From assembly GCA_017536885.1 (NCBI GenBank), contig JAFWCM010000039.1, forward strand, positions 1 through 39,159: 39,159 bases of DNA, read 5' to 3'. Origin of the DNA: Solobacterium sp. (lineage in GTDB: Bacteria > Bacillota_I > Bacilli_A > Erysipelotrichales > Erysipelotrichaceae). This document shows, one piece after another, positions 1 through 8,423 of this stretch. The notes beneath the pieces were generated by a model, which was not told the DNA's origin, ran no database searches, and worked only from the letters and a program-made list of their open reading frames with translations. How positions within the stretch are numbered: position 1 is the stretch's first letter; every line of letters begins with the position of its first letter. A program made the translations under genes and the position numbers.

Positions 1-1056
1 CAGAACATTCCTGGCAAAGCGGAAGAAATCTTCGCCCGTCTTTTCGGCACCGTGTTCATCATATTCCCGGGCGGCACCGTACTGGACGAACTGATCCGTA
101 TCCGGATCGACGATGTAGATGCTGAAATAGTCTGCCGCAAGAGCTTCCGACACCTTTTCGTAGGTAATCTTGTCCGCGGCGGCTTTCCTGGCATCCGCAA
201 GCTCCTGCTTCATCGCATCTTCCCGGCGGATTTCATCATCCACATCCTTGAATCCCATCATGACCCCGATCTTCTCTCCGGGCAGATATACCTTATCAAG
301 ATCGATGCGGTAATGCCGGTTTCCGCCTTCCATTTCCCGCAGGAAGCTGACCTCGAACTGATCTTTCGTGCGGAACTGTTCCAGGATATAGGGAAGTCCG
401 ATCTGTACCTGCATGCGTTTGCGGTCTTCTTTGGCGACCATGGTATTGACATACTCCGTTTTGGTATCCGTATACCGGGTGTGGCTCAGGGCGTTGCGGA
501 TCGCTTCCGCATGCACTTCATCGAGATCGGTATGATAAAGAACACTCTCCTCGCTTTCCACATCGCTGATCAGCCACATCGTATTGTAGGCATTGGTCAA
601 TGCGGAGATCACCGCATCCCTTGTCGACTTGTCCATGTCCCGCTGTTCTTTCTTCTCCGTGATATCCGAGATGAACACCACATAAACACCGCCGTAGGAT
701 TTTGTCTCGCTGTAGTGGCCGTAATCATCCACCCAGCGGATCCTGCCGTCACGGCGGGTGATGCGGTATTCCGCATAGTCATTGTGATCTTCGCTTTCGG
801 CGACCTGCCGGAGGATGGATGCGCTGATTCTTTCGTAATCCTCCGGATAAACCATTCCCCGGAAGGTATATCCGGTCAGCTCTTCGAATTCCTTCTGGCC
901 GGCACAGCCGAAAATATCAAACACCGCCTGATTGGCGTAGATCAGCTTTTCCGGTTCCTCCGCTTTATAAATGAAGAAGCCTCCCGGCATATGTCCGCCG
1001 ATTTCTTCGATGACGGCAAGACTCTCTTCCGTCAGTTCAAACTTTCTACCTGCCAT
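1..1056 (-). CDS. PAS-domain signalling protein, C-terminus cut by window edge
   Basis: 352 residues are visible, reading leftward from an ATG at 1056 with CGGAGG four bases upstream. The reading frame stays open to base 1, so the output domain lies outside the window. Residues about 10-130 form a PAS_3-like fold (GGFFIYKAEEPEKLIYANQA, then YRITRRDGRIRWVDDYG and YVVFISDITEKKEQ), which is the usual PAS plus PAC pattern. A second, less conserved sensor-like segment follows, and the visible part ends in what may be another PAS start (DYFSIYIVDPDTDQFVQYG). In related Bacillota such N-termini usually precede GGDEF or histidine-kinase domains; which one applies here cannot be seen. No signal peptide or membrane helix is visible, so it is probably cytoplasmic. 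A hairpin separates it from the lipoprotein gene upstream, so it is probably its own unit. The nearby c-di-GMP genes make a GGDEF output plausible. Confidence 0.75.
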   Translation of the reverse strand, partial: MAGRKFELTEESLAVIEEIGGHMPGGFFIYKAEEPEKLIYANQAVFDIFGCAGQKEFEELTGYTFRGMVYPEDYERISASILRQVAESEDHNDYAEYRITRRDGRIRWVDDYGHYSETKSYGGVYVVFISDITEKKEQRDMDKSTRDAVISALTNAYNTMWLISDVESEESVLYHTDLDEVHAEAIRNALSHTRYTDTKTEYVNTMVAKEDRKRMQVQIGLPYILEQFRTKDQFEVSFLREMEGGNRHYRIDLDKVYLPGEKIGVMMGFKDVDDEIRREDAMKQELADARKAAADKITYEKVSEALAADYFSIYIVDPDTDQFVQYGAAREYDEHGAEKTGEDFFRFARNVL

Positions 1057-1226
1057 CTGGCCTCCGTTTCGAGTTCACCGCTTTCGGACAGGGCATGAAT
1101 GCATGACCCTTCCGCTGCCGGAACTCCTTTTCTTTATTGTCGCACCGAACTGCGGCTTTGAAAAAGGGACAGTTTATCTCAGCCATGGTTTTCTTTCATG
1201 GGAAACTCCCGGAACGGCCAACATGA

Positions 1227-1267
1227 AAAGGACAGAAGTACCGGATGGAAATCTTCTTCTGTCCTTT
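1227..1267 (-). terminator. Intrinsic terminator after the 1327-3936 gene cluster
   Basis: The arms AAAGGACAGAAG (1227-1238) and CTTCTGTCCTTT (1256-1267) are exact reverse complements around a 17-nt loop. Read leftward the hairpin ends in TTTTC, as expected after the lipoprotein gene. The plus-strand T-run is broken, so leftward termination is favoured. Confidence 0.6.
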
Positions 1268-1326
1268 CTTCACAATCCCGATAATGGCGAACGCAGTTCT
1301 GCGTCCCTCACAGGCATGGGGAAAGA

Positions 1327-1728
1327 TCACTCGGTCAGATCAATCTCCCCTTCCAGCATGCCGGATCCTTTTCCGGTCCTGCAGTCAATCGTATACCAGT
1401 CCAGGGTAGCGGTATGATCGCTGAGATCCTCATACAGATGGATCGTCACAAGATCTCCGTCCCTGCTGTCCACGACAACCACCGGCGGTGTAAAGTAATG
1501 GTGCTTTTCATAGTAGCTGCGGGCAAGTACGCACAGCTCTTCGTCGCTGTATCCGTCCGGTTTCGCATCAGGCTCTTCTGTGAGCTCAGGTGTTGGCGCG
1601 GGGGATGGAATCTCGGCAGGAGCGGCGCCCGGTTCCGGTGTTTCAGCATTTGGCCGGACACTGCCGCTTTTCGCGCATCCATTCAGAAGAAACAGGCACA
1701 GCAATGCACTCAGGAGTCTCCGGTTCAT
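1327..1728 (-). CDS. Small secreted lipoprotein of unknown function
   Basis: 133 aa. The N-terminus is a lipoprotein signal peptide (MNRRLLSALLCLFLLNGC) with lipobox LLNGC, so the mature protein would start at Cys18 and be anchored on the outer face of the membrane. Residues 20-60 are a low-complexity Pro/Glu/Ala linker. The folded part is about 75 residues (from GYSDEELCVLARSYYEKHHY) and contains a beta-rich segment, VVVVDSRDGDLVTIHLYEDL. I do not recognise a named family. Its start overlaps the stop of the upstream gene by four bases (ATGA), so the two are translationally coupled. It is the last gene of the leftward cluster and is followed by a hairpin. Confidence 0.8.
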   Translation of the reverse strand: MNRRLLSALLCLFLLNGCAKSGSVRPNAETPEPGAAPAEIPSPAPTPELTEEPDAKPDGYSDEELCVLARSYYEKHHYFTPPVVVVDSRDGDLVTIHLYEDLSDHTATLDWYTIDCRTGKGSGMLEGEIDLTE

Positions 1729-2666
1729 GCGCTTTCCTCCTTTTCCCGGCGGTAATACTCAACAATGATGCGAATCGGAAAGGGAAGTGCATACAGCTTT
1801 CCGGAAATCACTTCCGCTGTCTGAATCATCTGAAACACGGAAGAATCATCGAACTCCCCCGGATCCGCCGCCCGCAATTCATGAACGCAGAGTTCAAAGG
1901 TTCCGAGATTCTCATCCTCAGGCACGGCGGTGTAAAGAACCGCTCCGTCATTTTCCCTGGTTTTGACGGCGTGAACTTCGGCCAGCTTTGCGGCATTGCA
2001 TTCAGGGCTGAGAGTTTTCTTTCCCTGTTTTCCCGGAACCGGTTCCGCGGTCCCGGTGTCGGCAATGACCGCCTTATTTCCTTCATCGTCCGCAAGCAGA
2101 CAGAGGATACGGTTCTTTTCCTCTTTCTTAAAAAGAGAACGGTATTCCTTTGCGGACTCCCCGCGTTTCCATTCGATGAATCCGCCCTCATGAACCCTCA
2201 GTACCGTAAGATCGGAAGAATCCTCTTCAAATACCGCAAAGCTCCAGTCCCGAACTAATGCGCAGAGCTTAGCGGAGAGATAGGAAAGAACGCCGGTGCG
2301 GATCTCGTCCCTGATGAGCAGTTCATAGAGCAGATTTCGGACCGCCGCGGTATCGATGGAAAACGTGTCCTGATACTCATCCTGATACTCTTCGAGATAC
2401 ACCTTTGCATAAATGCTTTCGGGGCAGGATACAACTGCCGGATTCGTTCCGGAGACAATTACCAGATGCCACCCGTTTTCCTGCACTTCATTCCCGTACT
2501 TCACGATGACACCGAGCTTTCCCAATACATTGGCGAGCTGTTCACGAAACCGTCCGGAAAAGGGATCGCCGACCTGATCGATCAGAAAGACGGTCTTTTC
2601 CATAAACGCTTCCGCCATGTCTTCGGATTCTTTTCCGTACAGTGCGGATTTGAATGTTCTGCTCAT
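1725..2666 (-). CDS. Hypothetical protein, 313 aa
   Basis: Begins at an ATG preceded by GGGAAGGAGGCAGAAA, a strong ribosome binding site. No signal peptide or membrane helix is seen. The N-terminal part (EKTVFLIDQVGDPFSGRFRE, then LGKLGVIVKYGNEVQENGWHLVI) looks like an alpha/beta fold. The C-terminal half is beta-rich with many charged residues. I recognise no catalytic motif and assign no function. It overlaps the lipoprotein gene downstream (ATGA) and lies 54 bases after the 331-aa gene, which supports one transcript. The unusual pairing of a soluble protein coupled to a tiny lipoprotein suggests they act together, but that is only inference. Confidence 0.75.
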   Translation of the reverse strand: MSRTFKSALYGKESEDMAEAFMEKTVFLIDQVGDPFSGRFREQLANVLGKLGVIVKYGNEVQENGWHLVIVSGTNPAVVSCPESIYAKVYLEEYQDEYQDTFSIDTAAVRNLLYELLIRDEIRTGVLSYLSAKLCALVRDWSFAVFEEDSSDLTVLRVHEGGFIEWKRGESAKEYRSLFKKEEKNRILCLLADDEGNKAVIADTGTAEPVPGKQGKKTLSPECNAAKLAEVHAVKTRENDGAVLYTAVPEDENLGTFELCVHELRAADPGEFDDSSVFQMIQTAEVISGKLYALPFPIRIIVEYYRREKEESA

Positions 2667-2720
2667 TTTCTGCCTCCTTCCCTACTGTTTTTTTCTTCGG
2701 CAAACGCACTTCCAAAGGCG

Positions 2721-3716
2721 TTATTCTGCCTCTTTCAAAGACGCTTCTTCTGACGCCGGTTTTTCAAGAAGCCCGTCGCATTGAAGGCGGATCTCTTCGT
2801 TTTCAATGAACCGGGAACGAAGCTCCCGGATGATGTCACAGTCTTCCGCTGTCATTGCATAATTCCCGGCATGGGAGAGAAACCTGCGGATGATCTCTTC
2901 CCGGTTTTCCAGAGCGGAAAGACCCGGCATGGGTCCTTCGTCCATCAGGGCAGAGATAATCCTTTTGATCGCCGCAAATTCCGAAGCGTCCGGTCCAAGC
3001 CTCAGCACCTCTTCTGCGCCTGATTTTCTCCAGGCGGCAAGAGCGGAGTAGGAAGGAAGAATGTCATTTCTTACCCCTTCCATGAGAATCCATCTGCGGA
3101 TCTCCTCATCTTCTGCCTCCAGCCGCTCCAGGGCATGAATCCTTCCCCAGCCGGTCACGCTTTTTGCAAGATCGAAGATCTCCCGGTCTGCGTTCTTCCA
3201 TTTCTTCATGATAAAGACGGCGAACAGGGTGAACTCATCACTGCGTCCCACGGTTCTTACCATCCGCTTCAGATCTTCCTCTTCCTCTGTGTCAAACAGT
3301 TCCAGAATCGAAAGCCCGAGCTTTACCATCTCGGTCTCATCCGCTTCCTGAAGCTGTTTCATACCGAACAGAAACAGATTCTCCGCATTCAGATCCTGCG
3401 CATGATTCATGATCCAGCTCTGCATCTCATCGATCACGCCGAGAGTGCGGTACTTTTCAAGGACCGGCATAAGGGCAGCTTCCGCTTCTTCCCATCGGTG
3501 TTCCGAACTCTGTGAAATTCCTTTTTCCATGGCCGACCGGTCCGCATCCGAAAGACGGGGAAGATTCATGTGATACAGAAGAATTCCGTCTCTCGCCCCG
3601 TCCGCAAACTGAATGCCGGAATCTGTGCTTTCAGGCAGGGAAAAATCCGGCGGAAGACATCCGTCTTTCAAAGCGGCCTCAATCTTCTTATACAGAGACT
3701 GCACTGACTTTCCCAT
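2721..3716 (-). CDS. Hypothetical helical protein, 331 aa
   Basis: Almost entirely alpha-helical, acidic and soluble. Repeated helix pairs such as SIMNHAQDLN-type, ILELFDTEEEEDLKRMVR and GWGRIHALERLEAEDEEIR look like HEAT- or ARM-style repeats and would give a scaffold or adaptor rather than an enzyme. No catalytic motif, signal peptide or membrane segment is visible. The ATG at 3716 has AAAGGAA about ten bases upstream, a moderate ribosome binding site. It sits between the zinc-ribbon gene (37-base gap) and the 313-aa gene (54-base gap) in one leftward cluster. No function assigned. Confidence 0.72.
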   Translation of the reverse strand: MGKSVQSLYKKIEAALKDGCLPPDFSLPESTDSGIQFADGARDGILLYHMNLPRLSDADRSAMEKGISQSSEHRWEEAEAALMPVLEKYRTLGVIDEMQSWIMNHAQDLNAENLFLFGMKQLQEADETEMVKLGLSILELFDTEEEEDLKRMVRTVGRSDEFTLFAVFIMKKWKNADREIFDLAKSVTGWGRIHALERLEAEDEEIRRWILMEGVRNDILPSYSALAAWRKSGAEEVLRLGPDASEFAAIKRIISALMDEGPMPGLSALENREEIIRRFLSHAGNYAMTAEDCDIIRELRSRFIENEEIRLQCDGLLEKPASEEASLKEAE

Positions 3717-3753
3717 ACATTCCGGTTCCTTTTCTTACCTTCAATTATATATT

Positions 3754-3936
3754 TCAGTCTTCCATGATCGCGAGAAATTCCAGAAAGTCCCAGTCCTTCT
3801 TCGCCTCTGCGCATCTTTCGCAATAGACCTCTCTCTCAATCACCGCATACTTTTCATATTTCCGAATCTTCTTTCCGCATCTGCAGCATTTCACTTCTTT
3901 CTTTTTCTGCTTTTTATCATTGCCGAATAATCCCAT
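3754..3936 (-). CDS. 60-aa zinc-ribbon protein
   Basis: The chosen start is the ATG at 3936, preceded by GGCGGAGG seven bases upstream. An in-frame extension upstream to 4086 has no comparable site and a composition unlike protein. The protein begins MGLFGNDKKQKKKEVKCC and contains CCRCGKKIRKYEKY followed by CERC, a two-knuckle CxxC...CxxC zinc ribbon. The lysine-rich N-terminus suggests nucleic-acid or phosphate contact. It is the first gene of the leftward cluster. A TATAAT-like hexamer on the minus strand (4066-4071) lies 130 bases upstream and could be its promoter. Function unknown. Confidence 0.72.
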   Translation of the reverse strand: MGLFGNDKKQKKKEVKCCRCGKKIRKYEKYAVIEREVYCERCAEAKKDWDFLEFLAIMED

Positions 3937-4086
3937 GTTCGTTTCCTCCGCCTTAATGATCTCCGCCCGCGCTGACAAAAAAACTTCCATGGGAGAATGC
4001 GGGCACAAAGCCATTCCGCAATCTTCCCGGCATGGGTGCGTTTGCCGATATGGTGGTACACTGAAATTATAAAGTGAGTACAGCAT

Positions 4087-5434
4087 ATGAAATCAGAACC
4101 CCATACCGACATGCCTTCCGATGAGGAAGTCCGCAATGCATTACAATGCCTGGATGCGCCTCTAAGTCCATGGAAGCTCTTCCCTTTGCCTTTCAGCATG
4201 TCATGGCCATGCTTGTCACCAACCTCGTTCCGATGACGCTGGTCACTCTGGCGGCGGTACCTTCCGTCAGTGAAGCGGATATCCTGGTCCTGATCCGGAA
4301 TGCAATGGCTGCGGCCGGGCTCGCGACATTGTTACAGACATTTCCCATAGGAAGGATCGGCTCGGGGCTTCCCATCTTCATGGGGGCGAGCTTCACCTTT
4401 ATCGTGCCCTTAACCGCCATCGCCTCATAAAACGGATACGGTGCCGTCATCGGAACGGTCATCGCCGGGGGTATCTTCGAAGGGCTTCTCGGCCTTTCGG
4501 CCAGATACTGGAAACACATCCTCACGCCGATTGTCTCCGCGGTTGTCATCACCGGCATCGGGCTTTCGCTTCTTCCCACTGCCGCAAGATCCTTCGGCGG
4601 CGGGGATACCCCCGACTACGGTTCAATGGTCAACATCCTGATCAGAAGCGTGACGCTGCTTTCCTGCATCCTCTGGCAGATTCATGCCAAAGGAGTTCAC
4701 AAACAGCTCTATGTACTCGTGGGTCTTGCGGTCGGGTATCTCCTGGCTGTGATCACAGGAACTGTTCATTTTCAGGATCTCTCAGACTGCGGCCTGATCG
4801 CCATTCCGAGACTTCTGCCTTTTCAGCCTTTGTTTCGGCCCGATGCCATTCTTTCCGTCTGTGTGATCTATCTTGTCTCCGCTGTGGAAACGATCGGCGA
4901 CGCATCGGCTCTGGCCGGCGGGGCGCTGGAACGTCAGATCAGCGGCAGGGAAGTCTCCGGTGCGATTGCGGCCGACGGATTCGGATCCGTGCTCGCCGGC
5001 CTCTTCGGCATCACTCCGATCACCTCCTATTCGGAGAATGTCGGCATCACGATCATGACCCGCGTCGTCAACCGAGAAAAATCTCACTGATCGGGGCGCT
5101 GATCATGATCATCGCCGGCTTTCTTCCCCCGATAGGCATCTTCCTCAGCTCCATACCCAGTTCCGTCATCGGCGGCGTTCTGCTTGTGATCATGGGACAG
5201 ATCGTGGTTTCCGGCTTTGAGATGATCGCAAAGGCCGGCTTCACTCCGAGAAACAAACTCATCGCCGCTTTGTCCCTGGCCTTCGGTGTAGGCTTCACCA
5301 CCTCCGGTGAAGCGGGCATCTGGGCAAACTTTCCCGTGTTCGTGCAGTCGATCTTCTCTCAGAATGTCGTTTCGGTGATGTTCGTGACCGCGCTTCTGCT
5401 CGATCTTCTTCTGCCGAAGAATATCGAGGAATGA
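4087..5434 (+). pseudogene. Broken NCS2 (uracil/xanthine-type) permease
   Basis: The three reading frames together spell one NCS2 nucleobase:cation symporter. The start MKSEPHTDMPSDEEV (frame 1, ATG 4087) leads into ALPFAFQHVMAMLVTNLVP (frame 3) after a frameshift near 4165-4180. The second segment carries the family hallmarks GLPIFMGASFTF and ENVGITIMTR (the [QEP]NxGxxxxT[RK] motif of transmembrane helix 10). It is interrupted by an in-frame TAA at 4428-4430, where reading on gives NGYGAVIGTV. A second frameshift near 5072-5085 moves to frame 2 (SLIGALIMIIAGFLPPIG), which runs to the TGA at 5434. Three independent lesions make real gene decay more likely than sequencing error. The intact ancestor would have imported uracil, xanthine or a related base. 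The amino acid pattern is still well kept, so the decay looks recent. Confidence 0.88.
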
Positions 5435-5435
5435 C

Positions 5436-5486
5436 GAAAAGAAAAACAGCGAAGCTTCCGCCGGTTCATTCCTTTCACGGCTTCGC
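5436..5486 (-). terminator. Terminator at the 3' end of the manA operon
   Basis: GCGAAGC (5449-5455) pairs with GCTTCGC (5480-5486). Read leftward the stem is followed by TGTTTTTCTTTTC. It overlaps the last codons of manA and lies between two convergent genes. Confidence 0.5.
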
Positions 5487-6362
5487 ATACGCTGTCATAA
5501 GAACAGCTCTGCCGGAGATTCCGGCTTTTTCTTTCGGAAACAGAATCACGGAATACCCCTTGAAGACGGAAATGCCGTTCCAGAGGAAGGAACCCTCCAG
5601 CACGGTGATGCATGCGAAGACCTCCTCAGGATTTTCAATTTCTGTTTTCCCTTCGATTCGGCGGGAGCTGATCCGATAGCGCTCTGCTTCATAGACGCGC
5701 CCCTCTTCAAACCGCGTCTTCTCTGCCGCAAGCTCCGTATTCAGACAGGCCAGCGCTTTGGAAAGATGAAGCTGACGTTTATTTCCCTGACTGTCGGTGC
5801 GGTCGTAATCGTAGAATCGATAGGTCACATCATTGCTCTGCATGATCTCATAGACCAGGCTTCCGGCGGAGATCGCATGCAGTGTGCCGGGTCTTACATG
5901 AACGTAATCATGATCTTCGATCGCCATGCGTGCGTAGATCTCTTCCCAGCGGTTTTCCGCGATGAGCATTGGAATCTCTTCCTTCCGGCATTTCGTACCG
6001 GCGACGATCGGTGCCCCGGCTCTGAGAAATACCCAGGACTCCTCCTTGCCGTCTTCAAGACCCTCCAGCTCTTTCGCCTTTTCTCTGTCGGGATGAACCT
6101 GCAGGGAGAGATCTTCTCTTGCCGAGACAATCGTGATCGTTAAGGGAAACGGACCAGTCCAGCCAAACTGGTCCGCATGCATGCGGTAATACTCCGCCAG
6201 GGTAATCGGCGGAGTCAGAGAAACGATCAAAGAAGAGCACTTCGGATCGGCACATACCGTGCAGGCTTCTCCGATCATTCCGTCAATGTCATCGCAGCCG
6301 TAATCGAGAAGTGCCTTGTCTCCCCAGATCTTGGCAAGCGGAGCAGGTTTCAGTACAAGCAT
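5475..6362 (-). CDS. manA: Mannose-6-phosphate isomerase, class I
   Basis: Interconverts mannose 6-phosphate and fructose 6-phosphate in the cytoplasm, linking mannose use to glycolysis and to GDP-mannose synthesis for surface glycans. 295 aa, within the range of the short Bacillota ManA forms. The zinc-site pattern is visible: Gln88 and His90 in LSLQVHP, Glu108 in KEESW and His162 in RPGTLHAI. The expected basic residue Arg182 lies in TYRFYDYDR. The C-terminal cupin-like domain is complete. The ATG at 6362 has GGGGAG seven bases upstream. It starts 30 bases after the SBP-PAS gene and is the last gene of the leftward c-di-GMP operon, followed by a hairpin. Its position suggests co-expression with the c-di-GMP proteins, which often control exopolysaccharide, but that link is inferred. 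Confidence 0.92.
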   Translation of the reverse strand: MLVLKPAPLAKIWGDKALLDYGCDDIDGMIGEACTVCADPKCSSLIVSLTPPITLAEYYRMHADQFGWTGPFPLTITIVSAREDLSLQVHPDREKAKELEGLEDGKEESWVFLRAGAPIVAGTKCRKEEIPMLIAENRWEEIYARMAIEDHDYVHVRPGTLHAISAGSLVYEIMQSNDVTYRFYDYDRTDSQGNKRQLHLSKALACLNTELAAEKTRFEEGRVYEAERYRISSRRIEGKTEIENPEEVFACITVLEGSFLWNGISVFKGYSVILFPKEKAGISGRAVLMTAYAKP

Positions 6363-6392
6363 CTGTTCTCCCCGGAGCTTTCGTGCACGCTC

Positions 6393-8399
6393 TTACTCCT
6401 TTGGCATACTTTCCGCATAGGTCACGACGCAGTAGCCGGGACGGACAATCTGCCGGACCGTAAAATGATAAGCCCTGCCGCTCAGGGAATCGGTATGATC
6501 CCGTTCCACCACTTCGCCTTCATAAGCGGCACGTCTTACATCCTCATACCAGATCTCATCCAGATGGGGATACAGTTCCCTGACCTTCTTTCCGATCACT
6601 TCCTGGCGCGGCCGCTGGCCGAGTTCTGAGAACATGCGGTTTGCGTAGATAACCTCGGCGTCGTACAGCCGGCTGTGCTCGGCGTGGGTCACATGATATA
6701 CGCTGACGGAAATGGGCAGATCATCAAAGATCCGGAAATCCTCTTCCGCTGGTTCCTTTTTCTGCACTTCTTTTTCTTTTCTTCCTGCCGCTATGCTTCT
6801 TGCAAGAACGATCAGAAGGGCAAGAATCATAGCGAAGCCGCCGAAGACGAGCAGGAAGTTCTGCTTCAGAAATTCCTCCGTCGAAATCTTTGCGTCTTCC
6901 GTGAAATAGTAGGTCAGCGACGCGTTGACGGTCGAGGCCGGCACGAGGCTTGTGATTTTGGAAAGGATGGAATAGAGAATGGTGTCACTGCGGTTCACCG
7001 CAAAGCAGTAATCCATCCCGACTCCCGTAGACCAGGTAGTCAGATGATACTTCCGGCACGTGTTGGAGATGTTGTTGTAGCGATAGTTACTGATCAGCAG
7101 GCAGTCCGCATTCCGTCCGGCAATCGCCTTCAGGCACTCTTCCGTATTCTCGTAATACGTCGCAAGCCAGTCGGGGAAGTGGTCCAGAAGAAACATGTCG
7201 TAATTCGGATTGTCCTTGTTCACCGCCACCGTGATCCGGTCTTTCTTCGCGAAGTCATACTGTTCCCCTTCGCGCACGATCGCCGACATATCGGTCCGCA
7301 TCAGTGCCGGGGTGATGAAGACATTGCTCACCTCGCCGTCATAGGGGGTGAGGTTGGCCGGGAACACGCAGTCCACCTCGCCCTTCCTGAGTGCCGCAAT
7401 GGCATCCCCGGAGCTTGGATAGCAGACGGCTTCAAAGTCGATATGAGCGTTTTCAAGACAGTCCGAGGCAACGATCAGATAATCCTTCAATGCCCCGGTC
7501 AGCTCCCCCGTTTTCGGATCCTTCGCGCAGAATGCCAGGTAATTGTCCTGATAGCCGACGCGGATCACCCCGTGGCGAGAGAGCCAGGTGCTCTCTTCCG
7601 TGCTGAGATAGCGGTTCAGCCCGGCGCTGTGGAGATATTTCTGGTAGAGATTCTCATTGTAATACTGATCTTCATTCTGAATCCGGGAGAGAGCGCTGTT
7701 GAGTTCTGTCAGCAGCTGCGGCCGGTCATTACTGACCGCAAAGTAGAAATCGGAGGTTCCGATCCGGCATACGGGTTTGACACCCGAGCTTTCAAAGAAG
7801 CCATCCAGAGACAGGTAGAGATCGATCTTTCCCCGCTTCAGCTCCAGGATGTTTTCTTCCTCGGTGCCGCTCAGTTCAATCAGTTCCGCTTTGACCCCGT
7901 TGGCCTCTGCCCACTCATTGAAATACCCGATCTGCACACTGCCCTTGTTGGCGCCGATCCGTTTTCCCTGAAAGGTGGAATAGTCTTCGACGGAGATATC
8001 GTTGTTGGTTTCCTGGGCGTAGAGATAGTATTGTTCGGCTCCCATGGGAAGCGCAGAGAACAGCATTTTCTCCGCCCGTTCCTCGGTAAAGGAGACATCG
8101 CTCAAAAGATCGATTCTTCCGTCTTTGAGCATTTCCAGAAGATCCGACCAGCTGCCTTCCACATATTCATAGGTCCATCCGGTATAGGCCGCAATCTTCT
8201 GCTGGTAATCATAGGAATAGCCCGAGCGCCTTCCCAGTTCATCGGTTGTGTTGAACGGAGATTCGAACCAGCCGACACGTACGATCTGCCCCTTTTCCTG
8301 TGCCTTGATTCCTGTAGGAAACATCATCAATACAAGGACTGCCGGCATCACCGCAGCCATTGCGATCTTCATCAGTTTTCTGCCTATCGAACTGCTCAT
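6393..8399 (-). CDS. Receptor with two periplasmic-binding domains and terminal PAS, no output domain
   Basis: 668 aa. A signal anchor (about residues 8-33) is followed by two tandem SBP_bac_3 (PBPb, amino-acid-binding type) domains. The first is about 37-265 (VRVGWFESPFNTTDELGRRS). The second is about 275-505 (IRVGYQDNYLAFCAKDPKTG). A membrane helix follows (about 517-540, FLLVFGGFAMILALLIVLA) and then one PAS domain (about 560-668, PISVSVYHV...VIYANRMFSELG). The protein ends right after the PAS, with no GGDEF, EAL, kinase or methyl-accepting domain. The extracellular half is a close paralogue of the EAL protein at 10043-12964, sharing strings such as WTYEY, DLLSDVS and PNYD. It probably binds an extracellular solute and signals through a partner, perhaps the diguanylate cyclase encoded 24 bases upstream. 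Start: ATG with GGGAG nine bases upstream. Confidence 0.88.
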   Translation of the reverse strand: MSSSIGRKLMKIAMAAVMPAVLVLMMFPTGIKAQEKGQIVRVGWFESPFNTTDELGRRSGYSYDYQQKIAAYTGWTYEYVEGSWSDLLEMLKDGRIDLLSDVSFTEERAEKMLFSALPMGAEQYYLYAQETNNDISVEDYSTFQGKRIGANKGSVQIGYFNEWAEANGVKAELIELSGTEEENILELKRGKIDLYLSLDGFFESSGVKPVCRIGTSDFYFAVSNDRPQLLTELNSALSRIQNEDQYYNENLYQKYLHSAGLNRYLSTEESTWLSRHGVIRVGYQDNYLAFCAKDPKTGELTGALKDYLIVASDCLENAHIDFEAVCYPSSGDAIAALRKGEVDCVFPANLTPYDGEVSNVFITPALMRTDMSAIVREGEQYDFAKKDRITVAVNKDNPNYDMFLLDHFPDWLATYYENTEECLKAIAGRNADCLLISNYRYNNISNTCRKYHLTTWSTGVGMDYCFAVNRSDTILYSILSKITSLVPASTVNASLTYYFTEDAKISTEEFLKQNFLLVFGGFAMILALLIVLARSIAAGRKEKEVQKKEPAEEDFRIFDDLPISVSVYHVTHAEHSRLYDAEVIYANRMFSELGQRPRQEVIGKKVRELYPHLDEIWYEDVRRAAYEGEVVERDHTDSLSGRAYHFTVRQIVRPGYCVVTYAESMPKE

Positions 8400-8423
8400 C
8401 TTTTCTCCCGCTCCGAAACGGAT

